Origin: Bacteroidota bacterium
Lineage (GTDB): Bacteria > Bacteroidota > Bacteroidia > Cytophagales > Cyclobacteriaceae
Direction of reading: 5' to 3'
Assembly (NCBI GenBank): GCA_016866385.1
Contig: VGMU01000015.1
Coordinates: 1 to 49,890, forward strand
Length of the DNA stretch: 49,890 nucleotides
Of this stretch, positions 1 through 7,841 are shown one piece after another; position 1 is the first letter of the stretch; each line of letters begins with the position of its first letter. A program made the position numbers and the translations under genes. The notes under the pieces were generated by a model, which worked only from the letters and a program-made list of their open reading frames with translations, was not told the DNA's origin and made no database searches.

Positions 1-218
1 TCTGGCGCCATCCTTTCGTCCACTTGAAACAAATGAATCCGATGCCAGGGCAAATCGGCTTTGGCTAAGTATTTCAGCATTTCCCAAGGGGTTCGTCCTC
101 CGCTAAGAGCCATGGTAAAGAAGTCTTTCTTGCTCAAGGTCTCTTGAATGAGTTCTTTGATGAAACTAGCTGCGTGTTGAGCAACCTGGTCTGCAGAGGA
201 AAAAATCTTTATTTCCAC
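1..218 (-). CDS. pgl: 6-phosphogluconolactonase, N-terminal part
   Basis: Partial gene running off the left edge. It would hydrolyse 6-phosphogluconolactone, step two of the oxidative pentose phosphate pathway, in the cytosol. The visible 72 residues read VEIKIFSSADQVAQ, then the family motif ALSGGRTPWEML and later FQVDERMAP, which matches the substrate-binding N-terminal half of the DevB/Pgl family. No ATG is available; the GTG at 216-218 is the likely start and lies inside the end of zwf, giving a 10-base overlap and probable translational coupling. Identity is firm from the motifs and from the neighbour; the start is inferred. Confidence 0.9.
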   Translation of the reverse strand, partial: MEIKIFSSADQVAQHAASFIKELIQETLSKKDFFTMALSGGRTPWEMLKYLAKADLPWHRIHLFQVDERMAP

Positions 219-1600
219 GATTCTTTTTTGGTTACACTTGGATTGTTCCAGCCACCTGGAGGGCATATCAATTCATTTACCGACTCAGGACCCCAGGTTC
301 CTGGTTCGTAGTCAAATACAGGATGGTCTGCACTGAGGTATTCATCTACTAGTTTCCATGCCTCTTCTACATAATCCTGCCGGGCAAAATGGGTGGGATC
401 TCCTGCCATAGCGTCGGTCAGAACTCTCTCATAGGCATCTTTTTCATTGGGAAACGGCGTGGGATTGCCTTGTACTTCAGAAAGTACCGAAGCCATGTTT
501 TCTCCCTGGGCCATAATCAGCATTCCAAAAGCTACGGTTACGTCTGGACTGATTCGGAAACGGATATGGTTAGGTTGAGAGGCTATGGAGGAATAGGCAG
601 ATGGAAGGTGTTTGAATCTCACCAGTATTTCGGTGCAAGTGACCGGTAGGTGCTTCCCAGCCCTAATATAAAAGGGTACTCCTTCCCACCTTGGGGAATT
701 GATATGCAGGCGAAGGGCAGCAAAGGTTTCTGTTTTGGAATGTTCCTTAACAGCCTTTTCCTGTAAATATCCGAAATATTGACCTTTGACTACATCCTGA
801 GCTTTTAATGGGGTAATGGCTTTCAAAACTCTGACCTTTTCGTCTCGAATCGATTCACTGTCTAGACTTTTTGGGGGCTCCATGGTCAAGTTGCACAGGA
901 TTTGAAACAAGTGGTTTTGAATTACGTCGCGAATGGCACCAGTGACATCATAGAATGCCCCACGACTTTGAATTCCAAAATCCTCAGCCATGTTAATTTG
1001 CATGGATTCTATATGGTGCTTGTTCCAAACGGGTTCAAGAAGGGAGTTAACAAAGCGAAAAAACACCAAATTATTGACCGGTCTTTTTCCTAGATAATGA
1101 TCAATTCGGTAGACGGAACTCTCTGAAAACTTGGATAGTAGCAGTCTATTGAGTTGCTTGGCAGATGCATAGTCGGTGCCAAAGGGTTTTTCGACGATGA
1201 TTCGTGCTCCTTTGGCACAGCCCGATTGATCCAGTTGCTGGATAATACTGGGAAATAAGCTAGGTGGAATGGCTAGGTAGTGGGTAGGATGCTTGGCAGA
1301 GCCTAGGGCCTGGCGTATCCGGAGAAAAGTTTCTGGGTCAGTATAATCTCCCCCTACAAATGCCAAGCGAGAGATAAATTGCTCGAAAATAGGATCTTCA
1401 AACTTACCGTATTTTTGTATGCTTTCTTTGGCTCTCTGTTTAAGTTTTTCCAGGTCGTAATCTCCACGGGCTACCCCGATAATGGGTACTTGGAGATGAC
1501 CTCTTTTGACCATAAGGTAGAGTGCTGGAAAGATTTTTTTAAATGCTAAATCTCCAGTTGCCCCATAAAATACTAGGGCGTCAGAACTTACTTGGGCCAT
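209..1600 (-). CDS. zwf: Glucose-6-phosphate 1-dehydrogenase
   Basis: Oxidises glucose 6-phosphate to 6-phosphogluconolactone with NAD(P)+, the first oxidative pentose phosphate step. The nucleotide-binding motif GATGDLA is at residues 13-19, EKPFG at 137-141, and the active-site motif RIDHYLGK at 165-172 with the substrate-binding lysine and histidine. The family usually has a Glu after this lysine (GKE); here it is Arg. At 463 residues it is slightly shorter than the usual 480-510. It lies between an upstream ROK glucokinase (73-base gap) and pgl (10-base overlap), so glucose phosphorylation, oxidation and lactone hydrolysis are encoded in order. Confidence 0.96.
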   Translation of the reverse strand: MAQVSSDALVFYGATGDLAFKKIFPALYLMVKRGHLQVPIIGVARGDYDLEKLKQRAKESIQKYGKFEDPIFEQFISRLAFVGGDYTDPETFLRIRQALGSAKHPTHYLAIPPSLFPSIIQQLDQSGCAKGARIIVEKPFGTDYASAKQLNRLLLSKFSESSVYRIDHYLGKRPVNNLVFFRFVNSLLEPVWNKHHIESMQINMAEDFGIQSRGAFYDVTGAIRDVIQNHLFQILCNLTMEPPKSLDSESIRDEKVRVLKAITPLKAQDVVKGQYFGYLQEKAVKEHSKTETFAALRLHINSPRWEGVPFYIRAGKHLPVTCTEILVRFKHLPSAYSSIASQPNHIRFRISPDVTVAFGMLIMAQGENMASVLSEVQGNPTPFPNEKDAYERVLTDAMAGDPTHFARQDYVEEAWKLVDEYLSADHPVFDYEPGTWGPESVNELICPPGGWNNPSVTKKESWK

Positions 1601-1673
1601 ACCATGCTAATTGTTCTGGGAAGGTACACAAACTATCTTAAAGGATAAAAATGGATTAAAAAAATGCTAGAAA

Positions 1674-2339
1674 TCAAAAAGTGTAGCTGCCTTCCCATAG
1701 TCGAAATCCACCCGTAAACGCATTTTTATTTGATCCAAGTCTGCAGTTGGCAGGAAGGTCATCTAAGTATTTGGAATTTCCACCACCTAGGACAATTTGA
1801 TCGGGTTGGAAACAGTGTTGAAAATGCTCTATGGTTAGGTAAACCATTTCCTTCCACTTGTTTTTTCCCAGTTTAGCTAATGCAGCATTGCCAACATGAT
1901 TTTCGAAAGTTCCCATTTTAAAAGGTAGGTGGCCCCCTTCTAAGGGAAGAATGAGTTGCTCAAACACCATGGCGGTACCAAGGCCTGTTCCGAAACCCAT
2001 AAATAACAATTTACCTCCCTCATAACTTCCTAAGGCCTGCATGGCAGCATCGTTGATGACCTTTACCGGGCAAGTAAATGCTTTCTCGAAATCAAAACCT
2101 TTCCATCCTTTCCCCATGTTGACAGGGTCGGCGATGATTTTTCCGTGCTTGACTACTCCTGGAAATCCAATAGAAATCACGTCAAAGGTCCACTGGGCAG
2201 ATTTTGTAGCTTCTTGAACTAAAGGAACAAGTTGATCAGGGGTAAAATGACTTCCTGAAGGAATTTTGATTCGTTCCAGTTGCCCAGTAACTAACAATTT
2301 GATATTTGATCCACCTATATCGATAACGAGTACCTTCAT
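1674..2339 (-). CDS. ROK-family glucokinase, polyphosphate-glucokinase-like
   Basis: Sugar kinase expected to make glucose 6-phosphate for the downstream zwf. Phosphate-1 motif DIGGSNIK is at residues 7-14, GFPG at 58-61, the probable catalytic base in ND at 96-97, the phosphate-2 motif GFGTGLGTA at 115-123, EGGH at 134-137 and the GGGN loop at 185-188. The ROK zinc motif CxCGxxGCxE is absent, and the short 221-residue length resembles the polyphosphate glucokinase branch. Whether ATP or polyphosphate is the donor cannot be read from the sequence. It is the first gene of a probable three-gene operon, with a TATCTTTG box upstream. Confidence 0.85.
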   Translation of the reverse strand: MKVLVIDIGGSNIKLLVTGQLERIKIPSGSHFTPDQLVPLVQEATKSAQWTFDVISIGFPGVVKHGKIIADPVNMGKGWKGFDFEKAFTCPVKVINDAAMQALGSYEGGKLLFMGFGTGLGTAMVFEQLILPLEGGHLPFKMGTFENHVGNAALAKLGKNKWKEMVYLTIEHFQHCFQPDQIVLGGGNSKYLDDLPANCRLGSNKNAFTGGFRLWEGSYTF

Positions 2340-2408
2340 TCTTGGCTTGCTGTGAGCTTAGGATAATAAGAAAACCTCCCAAAGAGGTAATGGTTTAAAA
2401 CTATTCTA

Positions 2409-2416
2409 CAAAGATA
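2409..2416 (-). promoter_or_regulatory. -7 promoter box (TATCTTTG) for the glucokinase-zwf-pgl operon
   Basis: The minus strand reads TATCTTTG, an exact match to the Bacteroidota -7 consensus TAnnTTTG, about 70 bases before the glucokinase ATG. No clear -33 TTG lies at the expected spacing, so this is a half-supported promoter. Confidence 0.5.
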
Positions 2417-2508
2417 GCAATCCTATTGCGAAACCGAATAAAATTTTGTTTAACTAAACCAATTTACAGCTTAACCATCCTAACCTAAATTTTGCACGTC
2501 TGAGGTAC

Positions 2509-3798
2509 TTACTTCAATCCTTTGTAAATAGAATTCCTCAACTCATTACCAAAATAAAACCCATAGGGATTTGGAGAACCCACAGAAGCCACTTGAGTCA
2601 TAAATACAACCACCAGTTTTTTTTCAGGATTGATAAAAAAGTGGGTAGAATTGGCTCCTGACCAAAAATATTCCCCTTTGGCTGAGTTATTTCTATTGGC
2701 TTTTTTAGGCTGTTGTACGACGGCAAATCCCAGTCCAAAACCATGACCAGGTTCTAGGTTTAAGGTACCCAGAGCATCGGTAACAATTCCATTACCTAAT
2801 CTAGTGTAGGTATCTTTTGTAGAGAGTCTATACCGAATGTTTTGAGTATGATCTTGGGTCATCAATGCTACCGTTTCGGGCTTTAATATTCGTTTCCCAT
2901 TCCACTCTCCTTGGTTCAACATCATTTCGGCAAATCGTAGGTAGTCTGCCGTAGAGGTAAATAAAGCATTAACACCAGCAAAAAGGGTGTTCTCACTGGT
3001 CTTAGGTTGGGCCAAGGCCCGTTGGAGACTTTGGTCAGCTGCAAAAGAATATACCACTTTTACACGCTTTTTTTGTTCCTCGGTCAAATTGTACCCGCTA
3101 TTTTTCATTTCTAGGGGAGCGAATATTTCTTCTTGGAGGTAGGTAGACAAATCTTTTCCAGAGAGTACTTCTACTAGTCTCCCCACCACATCGGGAGAAA
3201 AGGAATAATTCCATTTGATTCCCGGATCGAAGGCCAGGGGCATTTTAGCGAGAGCAGTGGTGCGTTCTTCTAAGGTTTTGATTTTACCGTTTAAAATAAT
3301 TCCATTCCAGATTTCCTTGTCGTATGTCATGGATGAAATTCCATGGCTCATGCCAGAAGTATGGCTCAAAACCTGTCGAATAGTGATGGGGCTAGGAGCA
3401 GGGTGGGTACCAGCAGAGGATCCCACTGTTGGATCATTGACCACCTGCAGGTTAGCATATTCTGGTAGGTAGTTTGATACCGGGTCATCCAACTGAAACT
3501 TACCTTCTTCATAGAGTGTCATCAATGCCACCGACACAATGGGTTTGGTCATTGATTGGATAAAGTAGAGTTCGTCTCCTCGGAGAGGATCTTTGGATTC
3601 CCGATCCCGTTGGCCGTGAGCTTGGTTATATACGAGTTTGCCTTCCTGAAAGACCATGCCATGTACGCCGACCAGTCTCCCTTCGTGTACTTCTTTTGCG
3701 AGGTAGCTGTCAAAGGCTTCAAAAGATTGTGCACTGAGTGGGAGTTGTAAGCAAAGGTTTAGGCTGAGCGCGAGGAGTAGGAAGGTAATTTTTTTCAT
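2509..3798 (-). CDS. Secreted serine hydrolase, beta-lactamase/class C PBP fold
   Basis: Exported serine hydrolase of the class C beta-lactamase/esterase superfamily; substrate unknown. The ATG at 3798 is preferred because it places a signal peptide (MKKITFLLLALSLNLCLQ, ending near LSAQ) at the N-terminus; an in-frame start exists 45 bases upstream. The nucleophile motif SxxK is SMTK at residues 82-85, and the family motif SHTSGM follows at 145-150. The second catalytic motif, usually YxN, reads YSFS at 198-201, so the Asn is replaced. An HGFGLGF segment lies in the C-terminal third. The missing Asn favours an esterase or peptidase over a true beta-lactamase. It appears monocistronic. Confidence 0.85.
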   Translation of the reverse strand: MKKITFLLLALSLNLCLQLPLSAQSFEAFDSYLAKEVHEGRLVGVHGMVFQEGKLVYNQAHGQRDRESKDPLRGDELYFIQSMTKPIVSVALMTLYEEGKFQLDDPVSNYLPEYANLQVVNDPTVGSSAGTHPAPSPITIRQVLSHTSGMSHGISSMTYDKEIWNGIILNGKIKTLEERTTALAKMPLAFDPGIKWNYSFSPDVVGRLVEVLSGKDLSTYLQEEIFAPLEMKNSGYNLTEEQKKRVKVVYSFAADQSLQRALAQPKTSENTLFAGVNALFTSTADYLRFAEMMLNQGEWNGKRILKPETVALMTQDHTQNIRYRLSTKDTYTRLGNGIVTDALGTLNLEPGHGFGLGFAVVQQPKKANRNNSAKGEYFWSGANSTHFFINPEKKLVVVFMTQVASVGSPNPYGFYFGNELRNSIYKGLK

Positions 3799-3981
3799 GG
3801 CAGGGTGCTTGTTATCTTGAAAATACGGAGCGATTGAATTCAAATCAAGTTTTTTGTTCTAGAGTTTATTCCTTATCGAGAGAATCGCAACTGAAGAAAT
3901 GGTTAAATAGGCATATTTCGAAACGACTTTCATTTTTCGGATAAATGAATTGAAAGCTTTAATCGCTTATTTTTGAACTTT

Positions 3982-5142
3982 ATGATGAAAAAAATTCAAT
4001 TCCCAGGCTTGAATGGGGTGCGCTTTATTGCAGCATTATTGGTAATTGTGGACCATACGGAACTGTTTAAAAGTTACCTTGGCTACCCCACGCTTTGGGC
4101 CAATTCCTACAGCGCCTACCTAGGTGCCTTTGGTGTCAGTATCTTCTTTGTATTAAGTGGTTTTCTGATTACCTATCTGCTCCTTGAAGAGCAGCAGGAA
4201 GCTCCAATTCGTATTCGCCACTTTTACATGCGGCGGATCTTGCGGATATGGCCGCTCTACTACCTGATTTTGGTGCTTGGCTTTTTTGTGGTTCCCCACT
4301 TGGATTTCTTTCAGTTGCCCATGTATTCTAGCGATATGGGGGATTCCCTGCATCGACTGCTACTATTTGTTGGCCTGGCGGCCAATGTGGCATTTGTGTA
4401 TTTGCCTACCGTTCCCTTTGCCAATGTGCTCTGGTCGGTGGCAGTGGAAGAACAGTTTTACCTGTTTTGGCCGCATGTAATCCGGATCAAGCGATACTTA
4501 CCCTGGATCATGTTGCTACTACTCACCGGTTATCTATCCCTCAAATTTTATGCGGGCAGTGTAGATCGTCAATTAGAGTTGCTCGTCATTCGTACCCGCT
4601 TCTCGTCCATGATTGTTGGAGGCATTGGAGCCTACCTGCTTTTTTACCAAAAAACAGTCATAAAATTGCTTTACCACCGGTTGATGCAAGTTGGCTTAAT
4701 GGTGCTCTTTGTGGTGATGGGCTTGGATTGGATCAACTATCATTCCCTGGCATGGATGCAAGACGAGTTGATTTCTTTGGTAGTTTGTGGATTGATCTTG
4801 AATATCGCCACCAATCCACGGACCTTGATTTCATTGGATAATGGCCTGTTTGCCTATTTGGGTAAACTGTCTTATGGGTTGTATGTATACCACTTGTTTA
4901 CGGTAGTACTGGTCTTGAAGGGCTTGCCTGCGATAGTGGACCTGCAGACTTTGCCTTCCTGGATCGGCTATCCGCTGACCTTAGGGGCGATTCTTGTCTT
5001 GACCACAGGCTTTAGTCATTTGTCTTACCGCTACGTTGAAAGCTATTTTTTACGGAAAAAAGTGAGGTATTCGGCGGTGCTGAGTGGAGATATGGTAGAG
5101 GGTACCAAGTACAATGTACCAAGTACTAAGTCAAGCTGTTAG
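3982..5142 (+). CDS. Acyltransferase 3 family integral membrane protein
   Basis: Inner-membrane O-acyltransferase of the OafA/YrhL (Acyl_transf_3) type, which transfers acetyl or similar groups to surface glycans. Residues 8-25 (GLNGVRFIAALLVIVDH) hold the family's conserved R-x(10)-H signature, and the body alternates about ten hydrophobic segments. The ATG at 3982 (or the adjacent one at 3985) is chosen over an upstream TTG. The last dozen residues are encoded by a GTACnnn heptamer repeat, so the C-terminus may be variable or newly acquired. Stands alone between a divergent hydrolase and an AT-rich gap. The target glycan is unknown. Confidence 0.88.
   Translation: MMKKIQFPGLNGVRFIAALLVIVDHTELFKSYLGYPTLWANSYSAYLGAFGVSIFFVLSGFLITYLLLEEQQEAPIRIRHFYMRRILRIWPLYYLILVLGFFVVPHLDFFQLPMYSSDMGDSLHRLLLFVGLAANVAFVYLPTVPFANVLWSVAVEEQFYLFWPHVIRIKRYLPWIMLLLLTGYLSLKFYAGSVDRQLELLVIRTRFSSMIVGGIGAYLLFYQKTVIKLLYHRLMQVGLMVLFVVMGLDWINYHSLAWMQDELISLVVCGLILNIATNPRTLISLDNGLFAYLGKLSYGLYVYHLFTVVLVLKGLPAIVDLQTLPSWIGYPLTLGAILVLTTGFSHLSYRYVESYFLRKKVRYSAVLSGDMVEGTKYNVPSTKSSC
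5102..5132 (+). repeat. Heptamer tandem repeat GTACnnn at the acyltransferase 3' end
   Basis: GTACCAA, GTACAAT, GTACCAA, GTACTAA and a final GTC follow one another at a 7-base period. The 11-base unit GTACCAAGTAC occurs exactly at 5102-5112 and 5116-5126. The repeat lies inside the last codons of the acyltransferase. Confidence 0.75.
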
Positions 5143-5445
5143 AAACGAGAGTCTAGATTACTTCTTTTGCGGATTTCCGTGATAAAAAACCTATTATTTG
5201 GTAGTCTACTTCCCGATACAGAAAGTAAATTATTGAATTAACATATTGATATACAGCATTTTATAAAAAAAATATGTAAATAAGGTACAAATAAGATACA
5301 AAAGTTGTTTTTTTCTCACTACACAATTAAGATGCAGTGTTTTTAAGACAATTTCAAAAATCATTTTTTTTAGAGTCTTTTTGCCCTGATTTTTATACCT
5401 TCATACTGTGGCAATTTTTTGTGGTATTCTAAAAAAGAACTAGAA
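5143..5445. other. AT-rich intergenic gap before GH30
   Basis: About 300 bases with long A and T runs. It holds two related words, AAGGTACAAA and AAGATACAAA (near 5282-5302), and no reading frame, RNA gene or exact TAnnTTTG promoter that I can support. It presumably carries the GH30 promoter. Confidence 0.5.
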
Positions 5446-6927
5446 ATGGAACGCGGATTGCATCCTACAATCATACTGCTTACCCTGACTGTTTTTTTCA
5501 TCACAACGGGGAAAGCACAGGCGCAAGGCATACAACTTTCAAAAGCGAATGTGTGGCTATCAACCAAGGATGGTAGTAAACAACTTAGCAAGGAAGCTGA
5601 TATTGCGATTCAGGAATTGAAGGATCTAAACAGCAATAAAATAATCAATATTGATAATGAAAAAACGTTTCAAACCATTGATGGAATGGGTTCTTCCCTG
5701 GAACATGCTACCTGCTTTAACTTATCGAAACTAGATTCTGTCGAGAGAGAAAAAACGCTCACTGCACTATTAACTGATGAAGTAGGAATTAACATGAATC
5801 TCATGCGCATATGTATGGGTACACCTGATTTCACTAGCGATCTATGGTATTCGTACAGTGATTTACCCAATGGTGAAGTTGATACTTTGCTGAAAACGTT
5901 TAGTATAAAAAAGGATGAAACCTACATTCTTCCGGTACTTCGCCAGGCACTACGTATCAGGCCCGATCTGCGTTTTTTTGCCTCTCCTTGGAGTCCACCC
6001 GGATGGATGAAAACATCAGGAAGTATGATTGGTGGAAGCGTAAAACCAGAATATTACGCTTCTCTAGCCCGCTATTTTGTTAAATTCATCAAAGCATACG
6101 AAGCAGCAGGAGTTCCTGTATTTGCAGTTACGGTACAAAATGAACCGGGTGTCGATCGACAATTTGAATCTCCCAAATGGCACTATCCATCCTGTCACTG
6201 GACAGCAGAAGCACAGCGTGATTTTATCAAAAATTATCTGGGACCTGAATTTGTCCGTAATGGATTGAAAACCGAGATATGGTGCTATGATCATAATTTT
6301 AATATGAAGCCCGTAACAGACGGCTCGCTCACATTTATTCCTGAAAAACCTGGTGATGCGGGCATTGGATTTCCCCGAACTATTCTAAGCGACCCTAAGG
6401 CCATGGAATATACTTCGGCAATGGCCTTTCATGGATATGTAGGTTCGCCTGATGGCATGTCTCAAATTCAAAAGGAGTTTCCCCATGTACCTGTTCGATT
6501 TACTGAAGGATCTGTTTTTGGACTTTCAGGCGGAATTCAGTTGATGAATATTTTGAAAAATAGTGCCATCAGCTACAACGCTTGGGTTATTATGCTTGAC
6601 CAAAATCGTAAACCGAATAATGGACCATTTGCTGCAAGCCAAACAATCATCGAACGAGACTTAAAAAACAATCGGGCCATATATTATTTCGATTATTATA
6701 TGTATGGGCACTTTATGAAGTTCATCACTCCTGGTTCAAAAATTATATCATCGACTGCACATGGAACCAGCATCCGTCATCTTGCAAGTATCAATCCTGA
6801 AGGAAAATTAGTGGTGATATTGATAAACAATTCAGGAAATAAAGAAGCTGCATATGTGGTATGTCAAAACCGATATGTCGAAATTAAAATGCCAGAAAAT
6901 TCTATAGCAACATTAATATTAGACTGA
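5446..6927 (+). CDS. Secreted glycoside hydrolase family 30 (glucosylceramidase-like)
   Basis: Retaining beta-glycosidase, probably a beta-glucosidase or glucosylceramidase type, exported by an N-terminal signal peptide (MERGLHPTIILLTLTVFF, ending near GKAQAQG). The ATG at 5446 is chosen because it begins the signal peptide; a TTG 27 bases upstream adds a charged extension. GH30 landmarks are IDGMGSSLEHA near the start, SPWSPPGWMK in the barrel, the acid/base Glu in VQNEPG (residue 233) and the nucleophile Glu in FTEGS (residue 354). A small beta domain closes the 493-residue chain. It is visibly AT-richer than flanking housekeeping genes, consistent with accessory DNA. It is followed after one base by a possible Met-rich microprotein frame. 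Confidence 0.9.
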   Translation: MERGLHPTIILLTLTVFFITTGKAQAQGIQLSKANVWLSTKDGSKQLSKEADIAIQELKDLNSNKIINIDNEKTFQTIDGMGSSLEHATCFNLSKLDSVEREKTLTALLTDEVGINMNLMRICMGTPDFTSDLWYSYSDLPNGEVDTLLKTFSIKKDETYILPVLRQALRIRPDLRFFASPWSPPGWMKTSGSMIGGSVKPEYYASLARYFVKFIKAYEAAGVPVFAVTVQNEPGVDRQFESPKWHYPSCHWTAEAQRDFIKNYLGPEFVRNGLKTEIWCYDHNFNMKPVTDGSLTFIPEKPGDAGIGFPRTILSDPKAMEYTSAMAFHGYVGSPDGMSQIQKEFPHVPVRFTEGSVFGLSGGIQLMNILKNSAISYNAWVIMLDQNRKPNNGPFAASQTIIERDLKNNRAIYYFDYYMYGHFMKFITPGSKIISSTAHGTSIRHLASINPEGKLVVILINNSGNKEAAYVVCQNRYVEIKMPENSIATLILD

Positions 6928-6928
6928 T

Positions 6929-7003
6929 ATGAATCAATCGAATCAGCAGAAGATGATGCGTCCAATGACTCCTATGTCTCCTATGCAACCAATGTGGATA
7001 TGA
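6929..7003 (+). CDS. Candidate 24-residue Met/Pro-repeat microprotein
   Basis: Short frame starting one base after the GH30 stop and ending in an ATGA overlap with the next gene. The N-terminus is MNQSNQQKM; the rest is a run of M-x-P triplets (MRP, MTP, MSP, MQP) closing with MWI. Eight of 24 residues are Met. No signal peptide or Shine-Dalgarno is visible. The position, stop/start overlap and regular repeat suggest a translated, coupled peptide, but the length is too short to exclude chance. Met-rich peptides often bind Cu(I) or Ag(I); applying that here is only an inference. Confidence 0.4.
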   Translation: MNQSNQQKMMRPMTPMSPMQPMWI

Positions 7004-7209
7004 AAAAAATTTATTTATTAATTTTTCTTGCTGCGATATCAGTGGGTTCTTTTTCCTTTTCCTCGGATTTCAAATTAAATAGTGATACAGATTCTAAGGT
7101 AGTAGCTTGTAAAATTGGCCAATGTTCTGCAATAGCTAAAAGTACAGGACAACAGTGTAAGAGGTGTGTTTCGAAAGCAGGAGATTCCAATTGTAGTCAA
7201 CATAAATAA
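7000..7209 (+). CDS. Small exported Cys-rich protein, DUF5763-like
   Basis: A 69-residue protein with a clear signal peptide (MKKIYLLIFLAAISVGSF, then SFSS) and a mature part bearing the spacing C-x4-C-x9-C-x2-C-x8-C-x2-H. The core QCSAIAKSTGQQCKR followed by NCSQH resembles the small C..TxxGxxCKR..C..H domain that I associate with DUF5763, found in many Bacteroidota; the function is unknown and a metal or disulfide knot is likely. The ATG at 7000 overlaps the preceding microprotein stop as ATGA; a GTG at 6994 is the alternative start. It is likely co-transcribed with GH30. Confidence 0.65.
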   Translation: MKKIYLLIFLAAISVGSFSFSSDFKLNSDTDSKVVACKIGQCSAIAKSTGQQCKRCVSKAGDSNCSQHK

Positions 7210-7220
7210 AGAAATACTTT

Positions 7221-7581
7221 CTAATTCTTAAAAGACCTCCGATTAAGCCTAGTATGAATCCAGGTGATATAATTGGATGGCTCTTTAACTCTCTTGCCTG
7301 TGGTAGGGCTGTAAAGCATTATTTTGCCTGTCCTTACCTTTCCTTTAGCATCAATTTGCCAAAAGACCGAAGCACCGTCCCAATGCTTTGAAGTTCCAAT
7401 GAAATACTTCCCAACCAAAGCAGATGTGGCCTCTAACCCAAATAAGTCAATGAGGTAGCTTACAAAATGATTGGATTCATACGCTTTTAAACTAGCCTTG
7501 AATTTCTCTTTGGCTGACAAGCCATAAATACCAAAAGGAAAATGAATAAATAGAGGATCTAAGAACGCATCGGTTGGGCTT
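7221..7581 (-). pseudogene. Fragment of a DUF6371-type mobile-element protein
   Basis: The frame encodes NHFVSYLIDLFG, then GKYFIGTSKHWDGASVFWQI, then GKIMLYSPTTGKRVKEPSNY and ITWIH, a block I recognise from DUF6371 (primase/Toprim-like) proteins of Bacteroidota mobile elements. Those are usually several hundred residues; here about 120 codons are open. There is no ATG: the frame opens after a stop near 7582 and the only candidate start is a TTG at 7520. It ends abruptly at RRSFKN. I read it as an internal relic rather than a functional gene. The family name is from memory and not searched. Confidence 0.55.
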
Positions 7582-7660
7582 GGTTAAAAAGGAATTTACA
7601 ATACTTTTAGGAATAAGAATTTTTCTGACTTATTAAATTAATGGAAAATTGGTCTTTTAC

Positions 7661-7768
7661 CTATGGAATAAAAATTAGAATTGAAATAGTAATGGATAAC
7701 CAAGTAATTAATACTAATCTTCCAACCATCCATCCTATAAATCTTAGGTAAGGTTTGGTTTTCTTCAT
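7661..7768 (-). CDS. Candidate 35-residue single-span membrane peptide
   Basis: ATG-initiated frame with a basic N-terminus (MKKTKPYLRFIGWMVGR) followed by a continuous hydrophobic helix (LVLITWLSITISILIFIP) and a TAG stop. This positive-inside plus one-span design is typical of real small membrane proteins. It lies in a 320-base gap between the DUF6371-like fragment and the divergent gntP-like gene. No homologue is recognised and no exact promoter box was found; chance in AT-rich DNA remains possible. Confidence 0.35.
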   Translation of the reverse strand: MKKTKPYLRFIGWMVGRLVLITWLSITISILIFIP

Positions 7769-7841
7769 TTTTCCCTAATATTCGTAATTAGAGAACAAAG
7801 ATTATTTTTATTCATTCTTTAAAGCCTAACAAAAACCCGAA

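Noticed and set aside
4467..4841. 124-codon plus-strand frame inside the acyltransferase gene
   Set aside because: Overlaps a well-supported family member in another frame and shows no domain, signal or start context of its own.
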